A DNA stretch of 64,000 nucleotides from JAHRAW01 sp965226545 (GCA_965226545.1 OZ245364.1:1-64000), one strand, 5' to 3'; positions 46,514 to 55,826 are shown, counted from the stretch's first letter. The notes: generated from the sequence alone by a model not told the origin. Translations and numbers: made by a program.

Positions 46514-47140
46514 ATGAAACAATTTTGCGGCACGACAATTTTGTCGGTGCGCGACGCTGATGAAGTGGTCATCGGCGGCGACGGACAAGTGTCCTTCGGC
46601 GACACGATGATGAAAGCCAATGCGCGCAAAGTGCGGCGGCTGTATCACGACCGCGTATTGGCCGGCTTTGCCGGCGGCACCGCCGATGCATTCACTTTAT
46701 TCGAAAGATTCGAAGGCAAATTGGAAAAGCATCACGGGCAATTGGTGCGCGCCGCCGTCGAGATGGCGAAGGATTGGCGCACCGACCGAATGTTGCGCCG
46801 ATTGGAAGCCTTGTTGGCGGTGGCGGACGGCGATTCATCATTGATTATCTCCGGCAACGGCGATGTCATCGAGCCGGAAAACGGCGTGATGGCCATCGGC
46901 TCCGGCGGCAACTACGCCAAAGCCGCAGCCCTGGCATTGCTCGATGCCGGCAACACCCCGGCGCGCGCGATTGTCGAACAAAGTTTGCACATCGCCGCGC
47001 GGATTTGCATTTACACCAACGACCACCTGACGCTCGAATCATTGCCGCGCGGCGGCGGTGAACAAAATCAATCGGCAAGTCAATCGGCAAACAAGTCGGC
47101 GCGCAAGTCGACGAGCAAGTCGGCACGCAAGTCGACGTAA
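46514..47140 (+). CDS. hslV: ATP-dependent protease subunit HslV
   Basis: The 208-residue protein has the proteasome-like core: GTTILSV at the N-terminus, where Thr becomes the nucleophile after loss of the preceding residues, then FAGGTADAFTLFERFE and AIGSGGNYA. It forms a dodecamer capped by HslU. The start ATG follows the sspB stop directly. The last ~25 residues (NQSASQSANKSARK...) are extra and coded by four 12-bp repeats (47092-47139). Confidence 0.95.
   Translation: MKQFCGTTILSVRDADEVVIGGDGQVSFGDTMMKANARKVRRLYHDRVLAGFAGGTADAFTLFERFEGKLEKHHGQLVRAAVEMAKDWRTDRMLRRLEALLAVADGDSSLIISGNGDVIEPENGVMAIGSGGNYAKAAALALLDAGNTPARAIVEQSLHIAARICIYTNDHLTLESLPRGGGEQNQSASQSANKSARKSTSKSARKST
47092..47139 (+). 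repeat. Four in-frame 12-bp repeats at the 3' end of hslV
   Basis: Four contiguous units of CAAGTCGRCRNG encode a Lys/Ser/Ala/Arg tail on HslV and run into its stop codon. Confidence 0.9.
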
Positions 47141-47241
47141 TCGCCGCAACCGTTATCATCACTTCGAAATTATTTCACGCTCACTTCGAACACACTTCGA
47201 ACCCATCGAACCAACCACCCGCCTTAGCCGCAGACCCCGCC

Positions 47242-48567
47242 ATGACCGAAATGACGCCGCGCGAAATTGTCGAGGAACTCGACAAACACATCATCGGACA
47301 ACAACGCGCCAAACGCGCGGTGGCGATTGCCTTGCGCAACCGTTGGCGGCGCAGTCAAGTCGATGAAGCCTTGCGCGGCGAAATCACGCCGAAAAACATT
47401 TTGATGATTGGCCCGACCGGCGTCGGCAAAACCGAAATCGCGCGCCGTCTGGCAAAGTTGGCGCACGCGCCGTTCATCAAAGTCGAAGCGACCAAGTTCA
47501 CCGAAGTCGGTTATGTCGGACGCGAAGTCGATTCGATTATTCGCGATTTGGCCGATACCGCGGTTAAGATGATGCGCGAATCCGCGATGGACAAAGTGCG
47601 CGCGCGCGCCGAAGACGCTGCCGAAGAACAGGTGCTGGATTTGTTGCTGCCGCCGCCGCGCGACGGTGTAAGCGAATCGCACGGCGCGGCGCGCCAACAA
47701 TTCCGCAAACAATTGCGCGAAGGCGATTTGGACGACACCGAAATCGAGATTGAAGTCGGCGCGTCTTCGGTCGGCGTCGAAATTTTTGCGCCGCCGGGAA
47801 TGGAGGAGATGACCGGGCAACTGCAAAATATGTTCCAATCATTAACCGGCAACAAAACCAAACGCCGAAAAGTTAAAGTCGGCGACGCCCTGTCGCTGCT
47901 GACCGAAGAGGAGGCGTCGAAACTCATCGACGACGACGACATCAAACAAGCCGCGGTCGCGCGCGTCGAACAACACGGCATTGTGTTTATCGACGAGATT
48001 GACAAAATTGTCGGACGACACAAGGAAGGGCACAGCGGCGGCGCGGAAATTTCGCGCGAAGGTGTGCAGCGCGATTTGTTGCCGTTGGTCGAAGGCACCA
48101 CGGTATCGACCAAATACGGTTTCATCAAAACCGATCACGTATTGTTTATCGCCTCCGGCGCGTTTCAATTAACCAAGCCGTCCGATTTAATCCCCGAACT
48201 TCAGGGGCGGTTGCCGATTCGCGTCGAATTAAATCCGCTCGCCAGCGATGATTTTGTCCGCATCTTGACCGAACCGGACGCCTCGCTGACTCAACAATAT
48301 CAGGCGTTGCTGGCGACCGAAGGCGTTGCGCTCAAATTCACCAAAGACGGCGTACGCCGCATCGCCGAAGCCGCATGGCGCGTCAACGAACAAACCGAAA
48401 ACATCGGCGCGCGCCGTTTGCATACGGTGATGGAACGCCTGCTGGAAACCATATCGTTCGACGCCGCCGACAACGCCGGCAACCGCACGACCATCGATGC
48501 AAAATATGTCGACCAATACCTGCGCGATTTGATCGAAGATGAAGATTTGTCGCGGTATATCTTGTAA
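47242..48567 (+). CDS. hslU: ATP-dependent protease ATPase subunit HslU
   Basis: The 441-residue AAA+ unfoldase has Walker A GPTGVGKT at 57-64, the pore motif GYVGRE, Walker B IVFIDEIDKI and the end RYIL, whose C-terminus docks into HslV. Length is standard. ATG at 47242, 101 bases after hslV, so transcription is probably joint. Confidence 0.97.
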   Translation: MTEMTPREIVEELDKHIIGQQRAKRAVAIALRNRWRRSQVDEALRGEITPKNILMIGPTGVGKTEIARRLAKLAHAPFIKVEATKFTEVGYVGREVDSIIRDLADTAVKMMRESAMDKVRARAEDAAEEQVLDLLLPPPRDGVSESHGAARQQFRKQLREGDLDDTEIEIEVGASSVGVEIFAPPGMEEMTGQLQNMFQSLTGNKTKRRKVKVGDALSLLTEEEASKLIDDDDIKQAAVARVEQHGIVFIDEIDKIVGRHKEGHSGGAEISREGVQRDLLPLVEGTTVSTKYGFIKTDHVLFIASGAFQLTKPSDLIPELQGRLPIRVELNPLASDDFVRILTEPDASLTQQYQALLATEGVALKFTKDGVRRIAEAAWRVNEQTENIGARRLHTVMERLLETISFDAADNAGNRTTIDAKYVDQYLRDLIEDEDLSRYIL

Positions 48568-48881
48568 CTTTTTTTGCGGCGTTGCTTGTTAAGTTAATTA
48601 ACAAGTCACTTAATACGTTACTTGATAAGTTTACTTAATAAGTTTACTTGATATATTTACTTAATAATTCACTTATTAAGTTACCGGTAACATTATTTGT
48701 AAAATGACCAATAACGTTACGGATAACGTTATTTGTACAATTCCGCACAACGTTATTTATCAAGTTGCGACAACTTTGCCCAACTTTTTATTGTCACTTT
48801 CATTGTGACTTCCGTTGTCACTTTATAATGTGACATTTTTATAATGTGACTCCCGCCGTAACTTCCCAACCCGATTGAACA
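48568..48881. other. AT-rich spacer with 13-bp tandem repeats between hslU and plsC
   Basis: There is no gene in this 314-base stretch. The best structure is five units close to CTTRATAAGTTTA (48621-48683). Further right ACGTTATTTGTA and TTATAATGTGAC each recur two or three times. CTTGTTAA and TTAACAAG just after hslU form a small palindrome. Confidence 0.8.
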
Positions 48882-49673
48882 ATGAACCCCACCGCAATCA
48901 TGCGCGGCATCGTGCGCGCGGTGTTGTTGTGCGCGGCGGTGTTGTTGGCGGGCATCTTCGCGCTGTGCGGCTTAACCAACCGCGCATTGTTTATCCGTCT
49001 GGCGATGCTTTGGCCGGCCATCGTATTGCGCATCATCGGCATCCGCGTACGCGCGCAACCATATAACGATAAATGTAAACGCGAACATCAACCCGCACCG
49101 CCAACGCGCGGCGTGTTACTGCTCGCCAACCACATCTCATGGACTGACACCTTGGTCATCGGCGCAAGTTGGCAAGTGATTTTTCTCGGCAACAGCGAAG
49201 TCGCGCGGCTGCCGATACTCGGCTGGGTGTTTGCGCGCGCCGGCACGTTGTTCATCCGCCGCGGACAAGGCGCAAGCCAAGCGCGCATCGACATCACCCG
49301 CGCATTGCAACGCGGAAAAAATGTCGTGTTGTTCCCCGAAGGGCGCACCGCCGAAGGCGCGCAACTGCGCAAATTTCATCCGCGATTATTGCAAGCCGCC
49401 ATCGACGCCGACGCCGCCGTCCAACCCATCGCCTTGCGCTACATCGACGCCAAAGGCGCGCGCGTCACCCGCCATTCACTCGCCGGCAATGCGACCATGT
49501 CGCAAAGCGTTTGGGCGACTCTGTGCGGTGATAAAATTATCGCCGATGCATTGTTGCTGCCGCCGCTTGCGCAACCCGAGCGCAACCGCCAACAACTTGC
49601 CGACGATGCACAACGCGCAATCCAAACCGTGCTCGACCAACAAGCAAGCGCGGCTGCTTCACTGTCCATTTAA
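48882..49673 (+). CDS. plsC: 1-acyl-sn-glycerol-3-phosphate acyltransferase family protein
   Basis: The 263-residue membrane protein has an N-terminal hydrophobic anchor and the PlsC motifs: NHISWTD (H-x4-D catalytic), the GTLFIRRG segment and LFPEGRTAEG. It probably acylates lysophosphatidic acid to phosphatidic acid in phospholipid synthesis. An alternative is an ornithine-lipid type O-acyltransferase. ATG at 48882. Confidence 0.88.
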   Translation: MNPTAIMRGIVRAVLLCAAVLLAGIFALCGLTNRALFIRLAMLWPAIVLRIIGIRVRAQPYNDKCKREHQPAPPTRGVLLLANHISWTDTLVIGASWQVIFLGNSEVARLPILGWVFARAGTLFIRRGQGASQARIDITRALQRGKNVVLFPEGRTAEGAQLRKFHPRLLQAAIDADAAVQPIALRYIDAKGARVTRHSLAGNATMSQSVWATLCGDKIIADALLLPPLAQPERNRQQLADDAQRAIQTVLDQQASAAASLSI

Positions 49674-49727
49674 TAGCCGAACTGTTACACTTTTCCATCA
49701 ACACCTTCCACCAACACTTTGCCAACA

Positions 49728-50708
49728 ATGAAACAAACATCAAACAGTCGCCGCGCAATGAAACCCAAACAACTCGACCAGTTTTACACCAAGCCGCAAG
49801 TCGCCGCGCAATGTTGGCGCACTTTCCAAACGCTCGCCAACCGATTGGGCGTGGACGAACGCCGTTATTGGTTTGTCGAACCGTCCGCCGGCTGCGGTTG
49901 TTTCTATCAAAACCTCCCGCCCCGCCGCCGCATCGGGTTGGACCTTGCCCCGCAACAATTGCCGAACATCCGCGGAAGTGGAATTATCCAAGCCGATTAT
50001 TTCGACTGGACGCCGCCGACAAAACGCGCATCCAATCGACGCTACATCGTCATCGGCAACCCGCCGTTTGGCAAACGCGGCAAGTTGGCGATTGATTTTT
50101 TTAATCATTCGAACTTCGCCGACATCATCGCCTTCATCGTGCCGGTGATTTTTAGAAAATACGCGGTGCATCGTCATCTGTCGGCGAACTATGCATTGGT
50201 GAAATGCAAAAATCTCGACAACGATTCATTTTGTACGCCGGACAATAAACCGTATTCGGTCAACGCCGAATTCCAAATTTGGACTCGCCGCGATATTCTC
50301 GACATTAAAACCAACCGCGCGCGCAATAAACTTATCGACCTGCGCGAATCCGCACCGCCGCCAATTCAGCACGATGATTTCGAGATGCGTCAATACAACA
50401 ACACCGCAGAGGCCTTGCCGGCATTCAAGCAACCGTTCGATTTCGCCGTGCCATGTCAGGGCTATCAAGATTATTCACGCCGCGAAACCGACCCGCGCAA
50501 ATGCGAAAAACACAAACAATGGATGTTGTTTGTCGCCAAAAATAAAATCGTGCGCGCGCGACTTAACCAATTGGATTTTGATTTCCTTGCGCATGAATGC
50601 GCGACCGCGACTCCGGGCTTTCGCAAAAACGATGTCGTGCGTTGCTATGTTAAATCCAATGCGCCGTCGTCGTCATCACCCGCGCCGCCGCGCGCATCAG
50701 CCGTTTAG
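49728..50708 (+). CDS. Orphan N6-adenine-type DNA methyltransferase
   Basis: The 326-residue protein has WFVEPSAGCGCFYQNLP (SAM site), IGLDLAP and the catalytic NPPFGKRGKLAIDFF. It has an N-terminal LDQFYTKPQVAAQC segment like other small NPPF methyltransferases of restriction-modification or phage origin. No endonuclease is adjacent. ATG at 49758 is an alternative start. Its end overlaps coq7 by 59 bases in opposite orientation. The Ser/Pro/Ala-rich tail comes from that overlap, which suggests that its original 3' end was lost. Confidence 0.82.
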   Translation: MKQTSNSRRAMKPKQLDQFYTKPQVAAQCWRTFQTLANRLGVDERRYWFVEPSAGCGCFYQNLPPRRRIGLDLAPQQLPNIRGSGIIQADYFDWTPPTKRASNRRYIVIGNPPFGKRGKLAIDFFNHSNFADIIAFIVPVIFRKYAVHRHLSANYALVKCKNLDNDSFCTPDNKPYSVNAEFQIWTRRDILDIKTNRARNKLIDLRESAPPPIQHDDFEMRQYNNTAEALPAFKQPFDFAVPCQGYQDYSRRETDPRKCEKHKQWMLFVAKNKIVRARLNQLDFDFLAHECATATPGFRKNDVVRCYVKSNAPSSSSPAPPRASAV

Positions 50709-51435
50709 CCGGCGGCGGCAACGCGTGCGCGCCGGCGGCGACGGCGGCTTCGGCGTGTTGGTTTTCATCATCGCGCATTTGCGCGACTATCGCGCGCGAG
50801 CGCGAATCCTTCGGCGGCAATTCGCCCAGATGCGATTCGAGATGCGCGACCACTTGGCGTTCGGTCTCGGCGATAAATCCCAAATTCCATTTGTCGCCGA
50901 ACAACCCGGCGGACGCGCCGAGCGCAAACGCGCCGCCATACCACAACGGCGTTAACGCACTCGGGCGCGCGCCCAATTCGGTTAATCGCTGCGCGCACCA
51001 CGCCAAATGATCATTCTCTTCCTCGGCGGCTTGCAACATCTCCGCGCGCAGTTTGCCGTCGCGCGCCACCATAGATTGGCTTTGATACAACGCCTGCGCG
51101 CACACTTCGCCGACATGATTAACCCGCATATAGCGTCCGGCGCGCCGCCGTTCACCGGGCGTCAACGCCGCATCATCGCCCACCGCCGGCGAGGCGCGCG
51201 CCGCCTGCGGCTTGCCGGCGCAAGTCGCCAACGCCGCGCCCAGTTGAATCAACCAACGGTCGACATTGGTATAGTGGCGCGGCGCGTCTTGTTGTGCGTT
51301 TGATTGTGCATCTTGTTGTGCGTCGTGTTGTGCACTTGGATTTGCACTTGTGTTTGCACTTCGACTTGCACTTTGATTCGCACTTCGATTGACCGCGCTT
51401 CGATTAATACTTTGCACTTCATCATTATCATTCAT
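50650..51435 (-). CDS. coq7: 3-demethoxyubiquinol 3-hydroxylase Coq7
   Basis: The 261-residue protein has the di-iron site of Coq7: VNHVGEVCAQALY, EEENDHLAWC and MRDDENQHAEAA. It performs the last hydroxylation of ubiquinone synthesis at the membrane. The N-terminus up to about residue 50 is a Ser/Ala/Asn/Gln repeat (NRSANQSASRSANTSA) coded by eight 12-bp units (51294-51389), in place of the usual short leader. ATG at 51435 or 51462 are both possible. It is divergent from glcD. Confidence 0.92.
   Translation of the reverse strand: MNDNDEVQSINRSAVNRSANQSASRSANTSANPSAQHDAQQDAQSNAQQDAPRHYTNVDRWLIQLGAALATCAGKPQAARASPAVGDDAALTPGERRRAGRYMRVNHVGEVCAQALYQSQSMVARDGKLRAEMLQAAEEENDHLAWCAQRLTELGARPSALTPLWYGGAFALGASAGLFGDKWNLGFIAETERQVVAHLESHLGELPPKDSRSRAIVAQMRDDENQHAEAAVAAGAHALPPPAKRLMRAAARVMTTTAHWI
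51294..51389 (-). repeat. Eight in-frame 12-bp repeats inside coq7
   Basis: Units such as GTGCGTTTGATT, GTGCATCTTGTT and TTGCACTTCGAC follow each other without gaps. They encode the low-complexity N-terminal extension of Coq7. Confidence 0.9.
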
Positions 51436-51485
51436 CCATCCAGCATAACTTAAAGCCTCCATTAAGTTTGCATATAATCCAACCA

Positions 51486-52952
51486 ATGAATCGCCGCACA
51501 CTAAACCCATCCAGCATCGCGCGCCATTTTTTAAAATTCATGCCGCGCGAATCGGTTATCGACCAGCCGGCATTGTTGCGCGTGTATGAATGCGACGGGT
51601 TGAGCGCGTATCGGCAGACGCCGTTGTTGGCGGTATTGCCGGACAGCATCGAGCAAGTGCAGCGCGCCTTGGCGGTGTGCGCAAAATTGCATCTGCCGGT
51701 CGTCAGTCGCGGCGCCGGCACCGGTTTATCCGGCGGCGCAACGCCGTGCGAAGGCGGCGTGGTGTTGTGCCTTGCCAAGATGAACGCGATTTTACAAATC
51801 GACCCGCGCAATCGACGCGCGCGCGTGCAGCCCGGCGTGCGCAATCGCGTCATCTCCGAAGCGGCAGCGCCGCACGGTTTGTTTTACGCCCCGGATCCCT
51901 CCTCGCAAATCGCCTGCACCATCGGCGGCAATGTCGCCGAAAACGCCGGCGGCGTGCATTGCCTGAAATACGGTTTGACCGTACACAACATCGAATCATT
52001 AACCGTGGCGACGATTGACGGCGCGTTAATCGAATTAACCACCGCCGAATCCGGCGGCTTCGATTTACTCGCGCTGCTCATCGGTTCCGAAGGCATGTTA
52101 GGCGTCGTGGTCGAAGCCTGCGTTAAGTTATTGCCGTTGCCGCAAGCCGCACGCGTTGCCTTGGCCGCTTTCGACGACCCGTCCGATGCCGCCGACGCAG
52201 TCGCCGCGATTATCGCCGCCGGCGTTATCCCGGCCGGCATCGAGATGATGGACAACCCGGCCATCCGCGCCGCCGAAGAGTTTGCCCACGCCGGCTATCC
52301 GCGCGATGCCGCGGCGATTTTATTGTGCGAACTCGACGGCTTCGAGACTGAAGTCGATGCGCAGTTAACGTTTGTGCAATCGTTACTCCGCCAACACGGC
52401 GCGCGCGAAATTAAAATCGCTCGCGATGAATCCGAAGCCGCACGATTTTGGTCCGGACGCAAAAGCGCGTTCCCGGCCATCGGGCGAATCTCGCCGGATT
52501 ATTATTGCATCGACGGCACCATCCCGCGTCGTCAAGTCGGCAATGTGTTGGCGCAAATTAATCATCTGTCGCGCGAATACGGTTTGCGCGTCGCCAATGT
52601 CTTTCACGCCGGCGACGGCAATTTGCATCCGTTAATTTTATACGACGCCAATCAACCCGGCGCGCTCGAAAAAACCGAACAACTCGGCATGCGCATTCTG
52701 CAACTCTGCATCGATGTCGGCGGCACCATCACCGGCGAACACGGCGTCGGCTTGGAAAAACTCGGCGGCATGTGCGCGCAATTCAGCGACGCCGAACGCG
52801 CCCAATTCCACGCCCTGCGCACCGCCTTCGACCCGCATCATTTATTAAACCCCGGCAAAGCCATCCCAACCTTGGCGCGATGCGCGGAACATAATGCAAT
52901 GCATGTTCATTCCAACACCCCGCCTCGTTTCGCCAACCTCGAACGGTTTTGA
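51486..52952 (+). CDS. glcD: Glycolate oxidase FAD subunit GlcD
   Basis: The 488-residue protein has the FAD-binding motif SRGAGTGLSGGATP, YAPDPSSQIACTIGGNVAENAGG, and GDGNLHPLI with GEHGVGLEK at the C-terminal half. It oxidises glycolate (or D-lactate) to glyoxylate with GlcE and GlcF. ATG at 51486. It is followed by glcE after 39 bases; glcF is elsewhere (37017-38315). Confidence 0.93.
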   Translation: MNRRTLNPSSIARHFLKFMPRESVIDQPALLRVYECDGLSAYRQTPLLAVLPDSIEQVQRALAVCAKLHLPVVSRGAGTGLSGGATPCEGGVVLCLAKMNAILQIDPRNRRARVQPGVRNRVISEAAAPHGLFYAPDPSSQIACTIGGNVAENAGGVHCLKYGLTVHNIESLTVATIDGALIELTTAESGGFDLLALLIGSEGMLGVVVEACVKLLPLPQAARVALAAFDDPSDAADAVAAIIAAGVIPAGIEMMDNPAIRAAEEFAHAGYPRDAAAILLCELDGFETEVDAQLTFVQSLLRQHGAREIKIARDESEAARFWSGRKSAFPAIGRISPDYYCIDGTIPRRQVGNVLAQINHLSREYGLRVANVFHAGDGNLHPLILYDANQPGALEKTEQLGMRILQLCIDVGGTITGEHGVGLEKLGGMCAQFSDAERAQFHALRTAFDPHHLLNPGKAIPTLARCAEHNAMHVHSNTPPRFANLERF

Positions 52953-52991
52953 TTGCACTGTTACTTAATGTGCATTGCACTTTTAATTAAT

Positions 52992-54194
52992 ATGTCCGTT
53001 ATTAATAATGACAGCGGCGACAGTGTCGACAGTGGCAACGGCGACCATGTCGTCACCGACAACGCCGCCAACGACAACAACATCGAACTCGAAATCCAAA
53101 CACAAGTCCAAGCCGCCTATGCCACCCGCACACCACTCTGCATCATCGGCGGGCAAAGCAAATCGTTTTACGGTCGCCAACCCCTCGGCGATGAATTATC
53201 AGTGCAACATCATTGCGGCATCATCCGCCACGACCCGCCCGAGTTGGTGCTCACCGCCCGCGCCGGCACGCGCATCGTCGACATCAACGCGCATCTCGCC
53301 AAGCATCAACAGCAACTCGGGTTTGAACCGCCGTTGTTTATTAAAGACGCGGGCACTGTTAATAGTGACAGTAACAGTGACACCAACCCCGCCACCTTAG
53401 GCGGCGCAATCGCCGCCGGCATTGCCGGGCCAAGCCGCGGATATGCCGGCGGCGTGCGCGATTATGTGTTGGGCGTAAAAATCGTAAATGGCAAAGGCGA
53501 AATCCTGCGCTTCGGCGGCGAGGTGATTAAGAATGTCGCCGGCTTCGATGTCGCGCGATTGATGGTCGGCGCAATGGGCGCGCTCGGCGTGTTGTTGGAA
53601 ATCTCGGTCAAGGTCATCCCGCAACCGCGTTTCACGGCAACCTTGCACTTAGCCCACCCCACCGTCGCCAAAGCCATCGAATGCATCACCGCATTATCAA
53701 GCGCGCCTTCGCCGCTCACCGCTGCCGCATGGCATTTTGGGCGCACTTCGTTGCGATTGGCAGGCGATGAATCCGCCGTGTTGCGCGCGGCGCAGTTAAT
53801 CATCGAAACGCACGGCGGCGAGTTGGATTGTGAATCGGATTCGCATTCGAAAGAGTTCTGGCAACAGTTGCGCGACCATCGCTTGCCGTTTTTTTCTGCG
53901 CGCGATGATGATGCATTGGTGCGCGCGATTATGCCGCCGGCAAGTGATTCGTTTATTAACGAAACGCAGTTGTTGGATTGGGGCGGTGCGCAGCGATGGT
54001 TGGTCGGCGATGTTGATGCATTGCGCAAAGATGCACCGCTTGATTCGCAGTTGACCGATTTTTATCCGCGCGACCGTGATGCTGATGTGTTCGCGCGTCC
54101 GTCGGCGGATGTGTTGACTTTGTATCGTCGAATGAAATCCGCCTTTGACCCGGCGGGTATTTTGAATCGTGGGCGAGTGTATGAAGGGTTGTAG
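52992..54194 (+). CDS. glcE: Glycolate oxidase FAD-binding subunit GlcE
   Basis: The 400-residue protein resembles the FAD domain of GlcD, with CIIGGQSKSFYGR, TLGGAIAAGIAGPSRGYAGG and RDYVLGVKIVNGKGE, and ends GILNRGRVYEGL. The N-terminus is an Asp/Asn/Ser repeat (NNDSGDSVDSGNGDH). A second insertion (NSDSNSDTN) sits before the glycine-rich motif. ATG at 52992 is chosen as the first start after the glcD stop. It acts with GlcD and GlcF. Confidence 0.92.
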   Translation: MSVINNDSGDSVDSGNGDHVVTDNAANDNNIELEIQTQVQAAYATRTPLCIIGGQSKSFYGRQPLGDELSVQHHCGIIRHDPPELVLTARAGTRIVDINAHLAKHQQQLGFEPPLFIKDAGTVNSDSNSDTNPATLGGAIAAGIAGPSRGYAGGVRDYVLGVKIVNGKGEILRFGGEVIKNVAGFDVARLMVGAMGALGVLLEISVKVIPQPRFTATLHLAHPTVAKAIECITALSSAPSPLTAAAWHFGRTSLRLAGDESAVLRAAQLIIETHGGELDCESDSHSKEFWQQLRDHRLPFFSARDDDALVRAIMPPASDSFINETQLLDWGGAQRWLVGDVDALRKDAPLDSQLTDFYPRDRDADVFARPSADVLTLYRRMKSAFDPAGILNRGRVYEGL

Positions 54195-54301
54195 CGAGTT
54201 ATAAATAAAGTGACAAAATAATGCCGAATCAATGCGGGCGGGTGCATTTTTTGGTAATTTTTTCGATTGACGCCGGCTGAAAACGCTTAAAAACCCTTGT
54301 T

Positions 54302-54523
54302 TTATGCGTGGATGGTCAACCACGATTCATCGAAATTAATCGCGGCAAGCACCTCATTGAAATCCAATTTTGGCGGCTTGCGGATTTCATAGTTAACCGC
54401 AGAAGCAGGAACTGCTTTGATGATTGTAAATTGCCCGCCATGCGGTTGCCATGTAAAACAATGCTCATCGTTGGCTGCGTTATGTCCAACAAAATTGTTG
54501 CGTGCATTTACTTGTGACGTGAT
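54302..54523 (-). pseudogene. C-terminal gene fragment, unknown
   Basis: The stretch opens after a TGA at 54524-54526 and ends at TAA (54302-54304), with no usable start. It reads like real protein, ending FNEVLAAINFDESWLTIHA after HGGQFTIIKAVPASA. It lies downstream of the small gene of the degraded restriction-modification locus and may be what is left of another gene of that locus. Confidence 0.5.
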
Positions 54524-54543
54524 TCACTCGCTCATTCCATATT

Positions 54544-54753
54544 TCAAACATCGCAAGTGTTAGCGATTTCATTGGATTTAGCGAGAAGGGCTTCGGGCGT
54601 AACGCGCCGCCCTTTTGAGTGAATCAAAAACGCTTCGGTTACGATTGCCATTGCGCGAGTGACTTGTGGGTCTTCTCCGCGCAAATCCAATTGCGTTAAC
54701 GCCGCCGTTATGGCGTTGCCGAGTTTGGCGGTATCGCAGTTGCTAGTTTTCAT
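54544..54753 (-). CDS. Small protein coupled to the endonuclease gene
   Basis: The 69-residue frame starts at ATG 54753, overlapping the endonuclease stop as ATGA. It reads KTSNCDTAKLGNAITAALTQ and ends LLAKSNEIANTCDV. It is probably helical and has no recognised domain. Coupling to the endonuclease suggests an accessory role in the same locus. Confidence 0.6.
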   Translation of the reverse strand: MKTSNCDTAKLGNAITAALTQLDLRGEDPQVTRAMAIVTEAFLIHSKGRRVTPEALLAKSNEIANTCDV

Positions 54754-55481
54754 ATTGATGCGCTCCAAGATAGTTGAATAATTTTACGCTCGTGGCGTTT
54801 GAATACCAATTCGGAATTAATCGGATTTCTTATGGTGACCGCAAAAGGGGTTTCGTTGAAATTCTTAACCGCGTAAATAAAATAAGAATCCGCCAAATCC
54901 GCGCCTACTTCATGCTCTTTTTCGGTGAGCACTATGTTGCCCGAAAGCGCGGACAATCCCTTAACTTCCACCGCGAAATCTTGTTTGCCGTTGGCACGGT
55001 GCAGGCTGAAATCGTACCCACATCCAGTATGCGTCACATCTTCCGCTTCAGTGTTTTGGAAAACTATTTCGCTTCGGTAATTTTCCATGAAGAAATTTTC
55101 CGCCGCTCGTCCGGTCAATAACCGCTTGGCGAAAGTGTTTGTCTTTTTGTCGACGACAGTTTCAACGCTTGGCGTGCAACCCGTGAACTGAACAATCATG
55201 GACAGCATTTTTTCAATGCTGTGTCCTTTGTATTCTTCGTACGCTTGCACGCAGTTTTGTCGCATTGGGCGTTTATCCCAACCCGTCCTGTTATTTGGAA
55301 ACAGTGGATCGAATTCATCTCGGTAATTTTTAATGGACGCCGGCTTAATGCCAATGGAAAAGCCAAGCACATTAAATGCTTCTTTGAACGAATTAAAACC
55401 CAGCCGTTCTAACCCTAACCGATTATATTGTGAAAGGAACAAGCCGCAAAAAATCGCTTGTTGGCGTTTATTAATATCCAT
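54750..55481 (-). CDS. Restriction endonuclease-like protein (DUF3883-type PD-(D/E)XK)
   Basis: The 243-residue protein has CGYDFSLHR and FAVEVKGLSA, the Asp and Glu-X-Lys of a PD-(D/E)XK nuclease, in the context of DUF3883 proteins. The N-terminus (QAIFCGLFLSQYNRLGLERLG) may bind DNA. ATG at 55481 begins 15 bases after the stop of a broken cytosine methyltransferase, its presumed partner. If active, it would need another protecting methylase. The DNA here is richer in AT than the neighbouring genes, which fits acquisition by transfer. Confidence 0.75.
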   Translation of the reverse strand: MDINKRQQAIFCGLFLSQYNRLGLERLGFNSFKEAFNVLGFSIGIKPASIKNYRDEFDPLFPNNRTGWDKRPMRQNCVQAYEEYKGHSIEKMLSMIVQFTGCTPSVETVVDKKTNTFAKRLLTGRAAENFFMENYRSEIVFQNTEAEDVTHTGCGYDFSLHRANGKQDFAVEVKGLSALSGNIVLTEKEHEVGADLADSYFIYAVKNFNETPFAVTIRNPINSELVFKRHERKIIQLSWSASI

Positions 55482-55495
55482 ACTTGCCAATAATG

Positions 55496-55720
55496 CTAAA
55501 CGGCGTGACACGGAAACCCTGCACACAGCAGGTCATGGTCCGGAATGTCATCGGCGGCGATTTGTTGTATATCGCCTTGCGAATTCATCGCAAAATTTGT
55601 TGAGTATGCCAATCGCGCATGTTCATCAATCTCTGATGCAAAAACGCATCGCATGCCATGCGAAGAAGCGGCGAGATGAAACCCGCCAATGCCACAAAAC
55701 AAATCAACAAAAGTTTTCAT
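55496..55720 (-). pseudogene. Truncated, frameshifted C5-cytosine methyltransferase
   Basis: The frame begins MKTFVDLFCGIGGFHLAASS, motif I of cytosine-C5 methyltransferases, and reaches GFPC of the catalytic motif IV. It then meets a stop as GFPCHAV. Removing one base (plus position 55505) restores PCQPFS, but that frame ends after eight more residues. About 75 of some 330 residues remain, and the target-recognition and later motifs are gone. It directly precedes the endonuclease gene. Confidence 0.85.
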
Positions 55721-55826
55721 GTCGCAAGTAGGTGATGCCAAAAGTAAGAAGACTATACACAAAATTGTCACGCTTTTTGGCGTGTCGAAAATCGATTTTT
55801 AATCGAGATGCATTGTGATTTTTTTG

